Source of the DNA: Bellilinea sp034411135
Lineage (GTDB): Bacteria; Chloroflexota; Anaerolineae; Anaerolineales; Anaerolineaceae
Assembly (NCBI GenBank): GCA_034411135.1
Contig: DAOUMN010000044.1
Location: 1 to 53,095, forward strand
Reading direction: 5' to 3'
Length of the DNA stretch: 53,095 nucleotides
Part shown: positions 46,199-53,095 of the stretch, piece after piece
How positions within the stretch are numbered: position 1 is the stretch's first letter
Layout of the letters: every line of letters starts with the position of its first letter
Translations under genes and position numbers: made by a program
Notes under the pieces: generated by a model
Told to the model about the DNA's origin: nothing
Databases searched by the model: none
The model's input: the letters and a program-made list of their open reading frames with translations, nothing else

Positions 46199-46831
46199 AT
46201 GAACGAGCCAAAAATCCGCATCCTGATTGTTGATGATCACTCCGTTGTACGGTCTGGATTGAGCGCTTTTTTAAGTGTCAACCCCAGCATGGAGCTGATC
46301 GGTGAAGCTGAAAATGGCGAGCAGGCGCTGGTACGGGCTGGTATACTTCAACCCGATGTGATCCTGATGGATTTAATGATGCCGGTGATGGATGGGGTAA
46401 CTGCCATTCGCGCCATCAAGGGCAAACACCCACACATTCAGATCATTGCTCTCACCAGTTTTCAGGAGGATGAACTGGTGCAGAACGCGCTCAAATCCGG
46501 AGCAGTGGGTTACTTGATGAAGAACGTTTCCGCCCGTGAGCTGGCAGACGCAATCAAGTCTGCCCACCAGGGGAAAATGGTGCTTTCTTCCGAGGCGGCT
46601 CAGGCACTGGTTCGCGTCACCCAGCAGGTGCAGGAGATCGAAACACTCACCGAACGAGAGCAGGAAGTGCTCAAATTGATGGTCGAAGGTTTGAACAACG
46701 CAGAGATTGCCGAACGGTTGGTCGTCAGTCTTTCGACAGTCAAATTTCACATCAGCAACATTCTTATGAAATTGGGCGTGGATAACCGCGTGGCTGCCGT
46801 CACTGCAGCAATTCAGAAAAAATTGGTATAA
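46199..46831 (+). CDS. NarL/LuxR-type response regulator
   Basis: 210 residues: receiver domain with acidic pocket (VDDHSVV), acceptor Asp58 (VILMDLMMP), Thr in ALTSF and Lys in YLMKNV; C-terminal LuxR helix-turn-helix (about 145-205: LTEREQEVLKLMVEGLNNAE and VKFHISNIL). ATG 46199 has AGGAG. It follows the HisKA_3 kinase, the normal partner of this class, so it is almost certainly its cognate regulator and DNA-binding output. Confidence 0.95.
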   Translation: MNEPKIRILIVDDHSVVRSGLSAFLSVNPSMELIGEAENGEQALVRAGILQPDVILMDLMMPVMDGVTAIRAIKGKHPHIQIIALTSFQEDELVQNALKSGAVGYLMKNVSARELADAIKSAHQGKMVLSSEAAQALVRVTQQVQEIETLTEREQEVLKLMVEGLNNAEIAERLVVSLSTVKFHISNILMKLGVDNRVAAVTAAIQKKLV

Positions 46832-46886
46832 ACAAAGTACATCGATAACCCCATCACTCAAAACAGCCGGTTGCTATTTCATTTTA

Positions 46887-46916
46887 TTGGCAACAACCAA
46901 TAAAAATTGCTATAAT
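46887..46916 (+). promoter_or_regulatory. Predicted sigma-70 promoter before the small membrane protein gene
   Basis: TTGGCA (46887-46892) and TATAAT (46911-46916) are 18 bp apart, a near-consensus pair in the 213-bp AT-rich gap. Transcription would start near 46924, giving a leader of about 120 bases. Confidence 0.6.
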
Positions 46917-47044
46917 TGTTTAGACAAATCATTTCGGGCTGTTTTCTCTCACCCTTTCATAATCCACCAGTCAGCTAGCACTTACCATTACCCAACGTTA
47001 GAGAAAACACGAATTAGTCTTAAATATATTTAAGGTTGAAATAG

Positions 47045-47416
47045 ATGAGCAATCCAGCCAGGAGTGTGTTCGTATTTGCCATCTATTTGGTCTTTTTAGG
47101 GGGAACTCTTTTACTGATTCCCAATGCTTTATTGAACCTGTTCGCTTATCCAACAACCAGCGAGGTATGGATTCGCGTAGCGGGTATGCTGCTGATCATG
47201 CTGGCTTTCTATTACATCCAGGCAGCTCGTTCTGAGATGATCAAGTTTTTTCGGTGGACAGTCTATCCACGCAGTACTGTAATTTTCATTTTCGGTGGAT
47301 TTGTCATTCTGGGTTTTGCCAAACCGGTTTTGATCCTTTTCGGTATTGTGGATTTACTGGCAGCCCTTTGGACAGCAATTGCTTTGAAATCCTCAAAAAA
47401 ATCTAACCAGGGTTAA
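47045..47416 (+). CDS. Small four-helix membrane protein
   Basis: 123 residues with four predicted membrane helices: FVFAIYLVFLGGTLLLIPNA, VAGMLLIMLAFYYIQA, TVIFIFGGFVILGFA and VLILFGIVDLLAALWTAIA, and a Lys/Ser-rich tail. It resembles small uncharacterised inner-membrane proteins; no motif for a function is visible. Own promoter predicted upstream. The next gene starts 73 bp later. Confidence 0.8.
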   Translation: MSNPARSVFVFAIYLVFLGGTLLLIPNALLNLFAYPTTSEVWIRVAGMLLIMLAFYYIQAARSEMIKFFRWTVYPRSTVIFIFGGFVILGFAKPVLILFGIVDLLAALWTAIALKSSKKSNQG

Positions 47417-47489
47417 ATCAGGTTGCTCTTTATCCAATGATGCTGTGAAGTAATCATGTTTTTGTTCGCTTCTGTTTCGGAGGTGCGCT

Positions 47490-48323
47490 ATGAATGTGGT
47501 GATGATTTACTTCTCCCAGACAGGCAATACCCGCCGGGTTGCCCAGAAAATGGCTGAAGTATTCCGAGAATTTGGGCATAGTACCCGTCTAATATCATTA
47601 AGAAAAGCATCCCCTGAAGATGCCATTGCTGGTGATTTACTGGGCATCGGAACCCCCTGTTTCTCAAGTCAAGCTCCCACACCCATCAAGAATTTCCTGA
47701 AAAACTTGCCACGCCTGGATAATCGGCGATCCTTTGTGTTTGCAACCTCTGGTGGTGCACCTGGTCGAGTGCTCTATGATATGACCCGCATTCTTCAAAC
47801 CAAGGGAAGTGAAGTGGTCGGTGGCTTCATTGCTCGCGGAGAGTTGCATCATCCGGCGCCTGGTCTGCATGGTCGCATGCCCAATCGTCCCAATGCCCAG
47901 GATTTCGCCCAGGCACAAAATTTCGCCAGAGCGCTCATCGAGCATGTAACGAAAGGTCGAGATGGGTTGGTAGCAGAGAGCCGTCCTGACGCCCTAAAAC
48001 CAAAAGGTGGATTCTATGACTTTGTGGCATTAATCAGCACCGACCGCGTGCTGCGTCTACTATTACCCAAACCCCAACTCGACACAACGCGGTGCAATCA
48101 ATGCCAGTGGTGTATCCACGAGTGTCCAATGAACAACATTTCCTTACAACTTAACCCGACGCTGGGCAAACAATGCATTCGGTGCTATCGATGTCTGACC
48201 GGTTGTCCTCGGCAGGCTTTCCACGTAAACTGGAAATTCGGCAACCTGGCAATTTTAGCTTTTTACAATACAATCTTCGAACGTTGGTTTGGAGACCTGC
48301 AACCGGGGGAACATATCTATTGA
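47490..48323 (+). CDS. EFR1-type protein: flavodoxin-like domain plus two [4Fe-4S] ferredoxin motifs
   Basis: 277 residues. N-terminal flavodoxin-like domain (about 1-155) starting VVMIYFSQTGNTRRVA, the FMN phosphate loop; C-terminal ferredoxin part (about 195-245) with CNQCQWCIHECP and CIRCYRCLTGCP, two full cluster motifs. This domain pair is known as EFR1 family ferrodoxin, presumably an electron carrier; partners are unknown. GGAGG lies seven bases before ATG 47490. It is the last ordinary gene before the Rhs fragments, whose open frame begins 4 bp after its stop. Confidence 0.88.
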   Translation: MNVVMIYFSQTGNTRRVAQKMAEVFREFGHSTRLISLRKASPEDAIAGDLLGIGTPCFSSQAPTPIKNFLKNLPRLDNRRSFVFATSGGAPGRVLYDMTRILQTKGSEVVGGFIARGELHHPAPGLHGRMPNRPNAQDFAQAQNFARALIEHVTKGRDGLVAESRPDALKPKGGFYDFVALISTDRVLRLLLPKPQLDTTRCNQCQWCIHECPMNNISLQLNPTLGKQCIRCYRCLTGCPRQAFHVNWKFGNLAILAFYNTIFERWFGDLQPGEHIY

Positions 48324-48327
48324 TTAA

Positions 48328-49584
48328 TCGGGATACGGCTGCGATGCTCTTATAACATGCGGATTTCAACACGGGCTCAACACCTATACCTTCGATGCTG
48401 CCAACCGCCTGAGCGCACTCACCGGCCCCGCCGCTGCTTACTCCTTTGCCTACGACGGGCTGGGCAACCGCTACCAGACCACCGCCAGTGGCAGCCCCAC
48501 TACCTTCACGCTGGATCATGCCGCCTCACTCCCGCAGGTACTTGCCGCGGGCGACGCTCTGTATTATCATGGATTGGAGCGCATTGCCCGGCAGGATGCC
48601 GCTGGCGGGTTGGCCTACTTCCTCACCGACCGACTCGGTTCTGTGCGTCTGCTGACCGATGCGGGCGGGAGTGTCATCCGCAGCCAGTCCTTCGACCCCT
48701 TCGGCAATCTGCTTTCGGCCAGCGGCAGCACCTTAACAAATTACGGTTTCACCGGCGAGTGGCACGACCCCACTGACCTGATTTATCTCAGAGCGCGCTA
48801 CTACGCGCCGCAATGGGGACGCTTCCTCACCCGTGACCCCTTCCCCGGCATCCTCTCCCAGCCCGCCACCCTCAACCCTTACCCCTACGCCCTCAACAAC
48901 TCTCTCCGCTTCACCGACCCCAGTGGGGAAAACCCCTTCCTGCTGTTAGGCGGTTTCGGCGGCCTGCTGGGTGGGGCAGCCTACGGGTATGGCGTTCAGG
49001 TCATCCGCAACCTCAACCACGGGCTGTGCTTCTGGGATGCACTCTCGTTCAACATCGACGCTGGGCAGGTGGCGCTTTACGCGGCGGTAGGCACACTGCT
49101 CGGAACCGGTTTGGGGGCAGGAGCCGCTGGCATTTACCCCCTGCTCGCCCATCTGGGTACAGCAACCACCCTCACCACCACCCTCTCCGCAGATGGAGAC
49201 CCAACCAATGAAGTCAAAGCAGCACTCCAGGGTTTCGGCAATCTCAGTCAGGCTGCCAGATATGGAATCCAGCCAGCCAATCAGCTGAAAAATCTGATCT
49301 TTGGAACAGGACTTCAAGTTCATCACCTCATCGAACAAAGACTCGCTTCTGCGCTGGGTCAATCTCCATCACAGGCTCGACAATGGTTGAGTGTCGCGGT
49401 CACTCCGGAAGAACATCAGGTGTTTACTAATGCATGGAGAAATGCTATTGGATACATTAATTCCAGTAATCCAATAAATACCGCAACTGTTACTAAAGAG
49501 TATGTCTGGTCGGTGACTCAAGATATATACTCCAGACATCCATCGTTATTAGAAGCAGCCAGACGAACAATCTTCGGACAATAG
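48328..49584 (+). CDS. 5'-truncated Rhs tip 1: YD-repeat core remnant with HNH-like toxin domain
   Basis: Frame open from 48328, no ATG before TTG 48574, so the protein lacks its natural start. It contains the end of an Rhs shell (NTYTFDAANRLSAL, FAYDGLGNRYQTT), the core (YFLTDRLGSVRLLTD, YLRARYYAPQWGRFLTRDPF) and the conserved junction LNPYPYALNNSLRFTDPSG. Beyond it is a Gly/Ala-rich pretoxin region and a C-terminal domain with QVHHLIEQR and TPEEHQVFTNAWR. These histidines fit HNH/endonuclease-VII-type nuclease toxins. Ten bp later comes a candidate immunity gene. Orphan tips like this are usually silent but can be recombined onto a full-length Rhs gene. Toxin class is inferred. Confidence 0.75.
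   Translation, partial: SGYGCDALITCGFQHGLNTYTFDAANRLSALTGPAAAYSFAYDGLGNRYQTTASGSPTTFTLDHAASLPQVLAAGDALYYHGLERIARQDAAGGLAYFLTDRLGSVRLLTDAGGSVIRSQSFDPFGNLLSASGSTLTNYGFTGEWHDPTDLIYLRARYYAPQWGRFLTRDPFPGILSQPATLNPYPYALNNSLRFTDPSGENPFLLLGGFGGLLGGAAYGYGVQVIRNLNHGLCFWDALSFNIDAGQVALYAAVGTLLGTGLGAGAAGIYPLLAHLGTATTLTTTLSADGDPTNEVKAALQGFGNLSQAARYGIQPANQLKNLIFGTGLQVHHLIEQRLASALGQSPSQARQWLSVAVTPEEHQVFTNAWRNAIGYINSSNPINTATVTKEYVWSVTQDIYSRHPSLLEAARRTIFGQ
48856..48938 (+). repeat. 83-bp direct repeat, copy 1 (Rhs core-tip junction)
   Basis: Identical to 50514-50596 except one base (T at 48924, C at 50582). It encodes SQPATLNPYPYALNNSLRFT and the following DPSGENPF, the junction after which toxin tips diverge. 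Confidence 0.95.
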
Positions 49585-49593
49585 GAGAACAGA

Positions 49594-50424
49594 ATGGAAA
49601 TCTGGCACAGGGTTACTTTCAATGCAACCTCAAAGCCAATTTTCTTAGAAACCATCAAGGGTATGAAATTAAATTATAAAACTTTACAGTTGCCCGGTGG
49701 TGGGGGATTATTGGTTTTCCTTGATATCGCCGAGACTAATTCGAATTGGCCAGCGGTATCCAGGTTAATTTCATCATTAGGAGCAGCCGACTTACAGGAA
49801 ACCATTTTCTCCGAAGAAGAAATCCGCTCCGCCGCATGGCTTCGCATGATTTGTGTTTTCGAACAGGGGTACCCGCAGCCCAAAATGACCTGGCCGTTCA
49901 ATCAACCGGATCGGGAACTGCTCTGCCCTAAGTGCGCTATCTATCGCCAGATTGCCCCCATGCACATCGCCAAAGAGCCCCATCTCGGGAGAAAAGCCTT
50001 CATGACCACCATTTTGACCCATGAGATTTTCTGTACCCCAGCAGTCCTTCAAGGCCTGCAAGAAATTCAAGCCACGGGATATGAAGATTGGGACGTAATC
50101 CTTCACAAGACCGGACAGGTTTCTCAGCGGGTACGCCAGTTGTTCATCCCAACCGTTGCCCGCCCGGGAGCCTTGTTGGATAAGGAACACCCAAGGACGG
50201 TCTGTCCCCAATGTGGCACGGTAAAATATGAAGCGCACATGCGGGGCGTGCTGCCAATCAAAAGCGATGCCCTGCCTCCAAACACCGATTTCATGCTGAC
50301 CCACGAATGGTTCGGTTCAGGTTATTTTTCCTGGCGGGAGATTATCGTCTCCAATCGGATTGCTCAACTGGTTCTTGACAAGGGCTGGCAAGGCATCCGC
50401 TTCAAAGTAGTAGAAATTGTATGA
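49594..50424 (+). CDS. Candidate immunity protein 1, double CXXC type
   Basis: 276 residues, starting 10 bp after toxin tip 1 with AGGAG before ATG 49594. Two zinc-type motifs, CPKCA (about 108) and CPQCG (about 208), resemble the double-CXXCG immunity family (SitI6-like) known from Myxococcus; the rest has no motif I know. No signal peptide, as expected for a cytosolic immunity protein. Position right after the tip is the main reason for the call; the family likeness is tentative. Confidence 0.65.
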   Translation: MEIWHRVTFNATSKPIFLETIKGMKLNYKTLQLPGGGGLLVFLDIAETNSNWPAVSRLISSLGAADLQETIFSEEEIRSAAWLRMICVFEQGYPQPKMTWPFNQPDRELLCPKCAIYRQIAPMHIAKEPHLGRKAFMTTILTHEIFCTPAVLQGLQEIQATGYEDWDVILHKTGQVSQRVRQLFIPTVARPGALLDKEHPRTVCPQCGTVKYEAHMRGVLPIKSDALPPNTDFMLTHEWFGSGYFSWREIIVSNRIAQLVLDKGWQGIRFKVVEIV

Positions 50425-50510
50425 GCAAGGGGATGGCTTTAATAAGGGTGAATTCCTTCTAATCCATAAACCATTGAGCTATCCGCTGTAATAGCACCTT
50501 AACAATCTAA

Positions 50511-51374
50511 CTTTCCCAGCCCGCCACCCTCAACCCTTACCCCTACGCCCTCAACAACTCTCTCCGCTTCACCGACCCCAGCGGGGAAAACCCCTTTTTG
50601 ATTGCCGCTATCGCAGGCGGGCTGATCGGCGGCGGAATCAATCTCGCTTCACCGCTGTACCACTTACAACCCACCAGCCTGGCACAGGCCGTCCATTGGG
50701 GCGAGGTAGGGATTTCGTGCGCCGCTGGGGCAGTTGCCGGACTGACCGGCTTTGGCGTATTTGGCGGGCTAACCTCGCTGTTTGGCAGTGGGCTGCTGGC
50801 AAACATCACCGCTGGAGCAGTTTCAGGCATGGTTGCCGGTCAGTATGGCCGCATAACCACCCTGGCACTGAGCGGCAACATGAGCAGTGTGGGAAGCGTT
50901 CTCTTTCGCCCGCAAGACCTGATGTTGGATGCGGCTCTGGGCGGAGTTAGCGGCGCCGCCGGATATGGACTGCAACGAGGCACAGCCGGTATTGCCGAAG
51001 ATTTGCTGCAAAGCATGACCCGCAGCGCCAACCGGAGACTGGCTGCCAATCCGAATTACGCAAGGCAGGTATTATCCCCATTAGAGTATTCTGCAGGTCA
51101 AACCAATCCAGCCATTGCCCGCATGCAATACGGCAACGCGGTGGAAAGAATGGTGGGACAGAGGGTAGAACACACTCCCTTCAACTACTTCTTTGAGTAT
51201 GTGGGTGGACCAAGCAATCCCGATTTTATCGGTAAAGGTATATTTAGCGGATTAACCTTTGATATTACCTCCAACTCACCTCGATCAATTGCCAGCCACC
51301 TTACGAGAAGTTATGGGGATGGCTTGATCCTCTTGACATATGTACGACCTTCAAATTTCAGGGTGTTTCCATGA
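50511..51374 (+). CDS. 5'-truncated Rhs tip 2 with unknown toxin domain
   Basis: Frame open from 50511 after TAA at 50508; no ATG start, TTG 50598 is the first likely codon. It opens with the repeated junction LNPYPYALNNSLRFTDPSG, then about 120 Gly/Ala-rich hydrophobic residues (GGLIGGGINLASPL, GAVSGMVAGQYG), then a distinct 90-residue C-terminus (AVERMVGQRVEHTPF, SNPDFIGKGIFSGLTFDITS). PDF and FDIT strands recall restriction-endonuclease-fold toxins, but no complete catalytic set can be pinned. It overlaps the next gene by ATGA, a toxin-immunity coupling. Confidence 0.65.
   Translation, partial: LSQPATLNPYPYALNNSLRFTDPSGENPFLIAAIAGGLIGGGINLASPLYHLQPTSLAQAVHWGEVGISCAAGAVAGLTGFGVFGGLTSLFGSGLLANITAGAVSGMVAGQYGRITTLALSGNMSSVGSVLFRPQDLMLDAALGGVSGAAGYGLQRGTAGIAEDLLQSMTRSANRRLAANPNYARQVLSPLEYSAGQTNPAIARMQYGNAVERMVGQRVEHTPFNYFFEYVGGPSNPDFIGKGIFSGLTFDITSNSPRSIASHLTRSYGDGLILLTYVRPSNFRVFP
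50514..50596 (+). repeat. 83-bp direct repeat, copy 2
   Basis: Second copy, 1658 bp after copy 1, with a single mismatch. It starts toxin tip 2 while the rest of the Rhs core is missing, so the cassette was cut at this junction. Confidence 0.95.
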
Positions 51375-52066
51375 TAAAAACCTTTGACCGTCAGGAATTT
51401 CGAAGTTTCCATGACCGTAATTCAGGCCGGGTATTCGCTGACCTTTGTTTTAAGTATTGCCGTTTTGTTAGTTGCTCAGTATCCACAACCTTGAACCCTC
51501 GCAAAAGATCCATTGTCCAAAACATCTGTTTCTATGGCTGTGAAGTGCGGGGTTGTATGATTAACCCTGCCATTGTGGAAGATGTTCTCATCAGTAGCTT
51601 GAAGACCCATACTTTGCTTCAAACTTGGGGGGCTGTTTTCAAACATGTCAAGCTTGAAGGAAACATTGGCAGGATCATGATCAGCCCTTTCATCGCTCCG
51701 GGGGTGGCAAAGCCTCATCAGCAGGCAGCCTTCGATAAAGCCAATGCGGAATATTACCAGCAGGTGGACTGGGCACTGGATATCAGCGAGGCTCGCTTTT
51801 ATGAGTGTGAAATCCAGCGTGTTCCAGCTCTATTGATCAAAAGGGATGCCGAAACCCAAGTGATTATTACTCGTGAAAAAGCCCTTTCCGATGAATGGCG
51901 AAAGTTGGATCTGTCTAAAACCCATTGGAGAACCTCCATCGAGTTTTTCCTCGAGCGAGGAGATCCGGACGTTGTCCTGGTGGCACCCAAGCGGCATCCC
52001 AAATTCAATGACTTGCTGGATGGTTTTAAAATGCTGCGGGATGCCGGAGTAGCCGAACCAGATTAG
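51371..52066 (+). CDS. Candidate immunity protein 2, pentapeptide-repeat-like
   Basis: 231 residues. The first 110 show repeated A/F-x-x-C-x-F pattern (FADLCFKYCRF, ICFYGCEVRGC) and a later FKHVKLEG, as in pentapeptide or right-handed helix proteins. Later half (about 120-225) has EARFYECEI and a polar helical end. ATG overlaps the tip 2 stop by 4 bp. Immunity role is inferred from position; several known Rhs/WapA immunity proteins carry such repeats. Confidence 0.65.
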   Translation: MIKTFDRQEFRSFHDRNSGRVFADLCFKYCRFVSCSVSTTLNPRKRSIVQNICFYGCEVRGCMINPAIVEDVLISSLKTHTLLQTWGAVFKHVKLEGNIGRIMISPFIAPGVAKPHQQAAFDKANAEYYQQVDWALDISEARFYECEIQRVPALLIKRDAETQVIITREKALSDEWRKLDLSKTHWRTSIEFFLERGDPDVVLVAPKRHPKFNDLLDGFKMLRDAGVAEPD

Positions 52067-52095
52067 TGCCCCCTATTTTTCCTGCACCTTAACAA

Positions 52096-52584
52096 CCCGC
52101 TCTCTGAATATTTCATACAGCCCCAATAAGGTCAGGCGCGGCTGTGCCGTTGGCTGGGGAGACTGGGCTGCACTGGGGTTAGATGTCCTCAGCCTGGTAG
52201 ACCTGGCGCAACTACATCTTCATCGGCAGCCAGCGGATTGCTGCACTTGCACCTGCCGCATGTGCAGGTGTGAGGGAATATACCGCCGCCGCCAGCAGTG
52301 TCTATTTCCTGTTCGGTGACCATTTGGGTTCAACCAGCGTAGTCACCGATAGCGTCGGCTCATTTCGTTCTCGCTATCTCTACAAAGCGTGGGGCGAATT
52401 GCGCTATACTACCGGTGAGTATTCCGTGCGCTACAAATTCACCGCCCAACGCGAAGAAGCCACCCTGAGCCTGTACGACTACCGCGCCCGTTTCTACGAC
52501 CCCCTGCTGGGACGCTTCATCCAGCCGGTACTTGCGGGCGGCTTCGGCAATCGGCAGAAATGTGGGAAGTGTAACCATACCTGA
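52096..52584 (+). pseudogene. Rhs tip 3: frameshifted core remnant
   Basis: From 52161 one frame reads GDWAALGLDVLSLVDL, a typical post-core Rhs stretch, stopped at once; another frame, open only from 52201, reads WRNYIFIGSQRIA, YFLFGDHLGSTSVVTD and SLYDYRARFYDPLLGRFIQP, a complete core end. Then the similarity stops and a short tail (CGKCNHT) leads to the stop at 52582. No toxin tip or immunity gene remains. This is a decayed fragment, possibly a donor for recombination. Confidence 0.7.
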
Positions 52585-52604
52585 CCTTCCTGATCAAAAC
52601 ACAA

Positions 52605-52633
52605 AACGCACCCAGGGATCCATCGGGTGCGTT
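52605..52633 (-). terminator. Hairpin, predicted terminator for minus-strand transcription
   Basis: AACGCACCC and GGGTGCGTT form a perfect 9-bp stem around a 11-base spacer; on the minus strand TTTTGTGTTTTG follows. No clear gene is served other than the degenerate tRNA-like sequence upstream. Confidence 0.5.
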
Positions 52634-52663
52634 GCTGGAGACAGGGATGGAATCCCTGCGGAA

Positions 52664-52681
52664 GTCGGGGCGGGCGGATTT
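52664..52681 (+). repeat. 18-bp direct repeat, copy 1
   Basis: GTCGGGGCGGGCGGATTT, exactly repeated at 52750-52767. The sequence equals the antisense of the acceptor and T-stem end of the tRNA-Pro-like sequence. Confidence 0.85.
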
Positions 52682-52716
52682 TGGTACCCCTCGATGGGAG
52701 AACCGCCAACCGATAT

Positions 52717-52743
52717 AAAAAAGAGGATGTCGGGTTCATCCTC
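52717..52743 (-). terminator. Intrinsic terminator after the tRNA-Pro-like 3' half
   Basis: On the minus strand GAGGATG and CATCCTC pair around AACCCGA, followed by TTTTTT. It lies 7 bp after the end of the tRNA-like sequence, as for a genuine tRNA unit. Confidence 0.75.
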
Positions 52744-52749
52744 TCACCT

Positions 52750-52767
52750 GTCGGGGCGGGCGGATTT
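52750..52767 (+). repeat. 18-bp direct repeat, copy 2
   Basis: Exact copy of 52664-52681, 86 bp apart, covering the 3' acceptor and T-arm end of the tRNA-Pro-like sequence. Candidate attachment-site core. Confidence 0.85.
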
Positions 52768-52797
52768 GAACCGCAGACCTCACGGACCCGAACCATC
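52751..52797 (-). pseudogene. tRNA-Pro(CGG)-like 3' half, possible attachment-site scar
   Basis: On the minus strand GATGG-TTCGGGT-CCGTG reads as an anticodon arm with U33, anticodon CGG and G37; then AGGTC as variable loop, TGCGG-TTCAAAT-CCGCC as T-arm, and CGCCCCG-A as the tRNA-Pro acceptor end. The 5' half is not tRNA-like: no CGGGGCG acceptor partner is found in place, only a short GGC...GCC arm. CCA is not encoded. Integrases often use tRNA 3' halves, so this may be an att remnant; a decayed tRNA is the alternative. Confidence 0.5.
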
Positions 52798-52995
52798 ACC
52801 CCCGAATCGGCTACCAGAAGCCTCATAGATGCAATTTTGGGCTATCTATCAGGTCATTGGTTCGGCCTCCTATGGATACTACGGTTCTGAATTGTGCGAA
52901 GTAGAGTAATTAGCCCCTTCCTAAATCGCCATGTAGTGATAAAATCCCCAATAATTGTTGACTATTTTCGTATATTGAACATATAAAAATTGCTC

Positions 52996-53095
52996 TCATT
53001 GCCTCGTTTTGCTATTCCCACGAGAATCATTTCGGCGCTTTTGTTTACGCCGGGCCAACTTAACCTGCTCCATCACATCCTCCCGGATATCGGGA
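52996..53095 (-). CDS. C-terminal end of an unknown protein (runs off the window)
   Basis: A minus-strand frame enters at the window edge and ends with TGA at 52996, giving about 32 residues, PDIREDVMEQVKLARRKQ and then a basic Arg/Ser/Asn-rich tail. It looks like a real protein end, helical and basic, possibly nucleic-acid binding. The family cannot be told. The 410 bp before it hold only the repeats, hairpins and tRNA-like sequence. Confidence 0.4.
   Translation of the reverse strand, partial: PDIREDVMEQVKLARRKQKRRNDSRGNSKTRQ

Noticed and set aside
48357..48776. 139-codon frame starting with ATG at 48357
   Set aside because: It is a shifted reading of the Rhs core; the in-frame translation with YD-type motifs runs from 48328 in another frame.
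52532..52890. Open frames reading SGRADLNRRP and AGGFEPQTSRTRT
   Set aside because: These are the typical spurious translations of the antisense strand of tRNA T-arms; the DNA matches a tRNA-Pro-like 3' half.
1..53095. CRISPR array
   Set aside because: No regularly spaced short repeats were seen; the repeats found are a pair of 83-bp core copies, an 18-bp pair and a dispersed 12-mer.

Overview
The window looks like chromosomal DNA of a bacterium of the Chloroflexota, most probably class Anaerolineae. This is an inference from gene content and style: many lipoproteins with Thr/Pro-rich linkers after the lipobox, LysM-M23 proteins, an actinobacterial-type inositol-phosphate synthase, a two-thioredoxin-fold oxidoreductase, a beta-propeller sensor kinase and CHAT-type peptidases. 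No rRNA gene or taxonomic marker is present to prove it. Coding density is high to about 48.3 kb, then falls in a mosaic of Rhs fragments.

Layout. 1-4371 (minus): a methionine synthesis unit, metH followed by a partial homocysteine methyltransferase gene, under a promoter, a SAM-I riboswitch and an intrinsic terminator. 4544-10973 (plus): a small membrane protein overlapping selA, an M24 peptidase, tsaD, an ECF sigma factor overlapping its zinc-finger anti-sigma factor, a small zinc-ribbon protein, a two-domain thioredoxin-like oxidoreductase and an OsmC-like protein. 11040-16011 (minus): a HIT hydrolase gene followed by three overlapping paralogues encoding LysM-M23 (lipo)proteins. 16222-21345: inositol-3-phosphate synthase, a REC-REC-GGDEF protein, a small lipoprotein and an HtrA-like lipoprotein protease. 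21609-24707: a large secreted nuclease/phosphatase with a lamin-tail domain.

24790-38034 is the most unusual part. Eight same-strand genes encode a papain-fold/M23/SH3 fusion, a lipase-like alpha/beta hydrolase, a small membrane protein, a CHAT-STAND-membrane fusion whose P-loop lysine is a methionine, a FecR-like lipoprotein, a gingipain/caspase-fold protein, a papain-family protease and a second CHAT protein. Four different cysteine peptidase types, a predicted lipase and a predicted wall peptidase sit together, and most lack a signal peptide. I propose a caspase-like, membrane- and wall-targeting conflict or cell-death module; the function is inference.

38165-48323 holds a phytoene-desaturase-like FAD oxidoreductase, a serine beta-lactamase-like hydrolase, a two-domain GNAT, a 1253-residue sensor kinase with its NarL-type regulator, a small membrane protein and an EFR1-type flavodoxin-ferredoxin protein. 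From 48328 to 52584 there are three remnants of Rhs/YD-repeat tips, two followed at once by a candidate immunity gene. They carry an 83-bp near-identical repeat and a 12-bp sequence occurring once per cassette. The window ends with an 18-bp direct repeat, two hairpin terminators, a tRNA-Pro(CGG)-like 3' half that looks like an attachment-site scar, and the tail of an unknown minus-strand gene.
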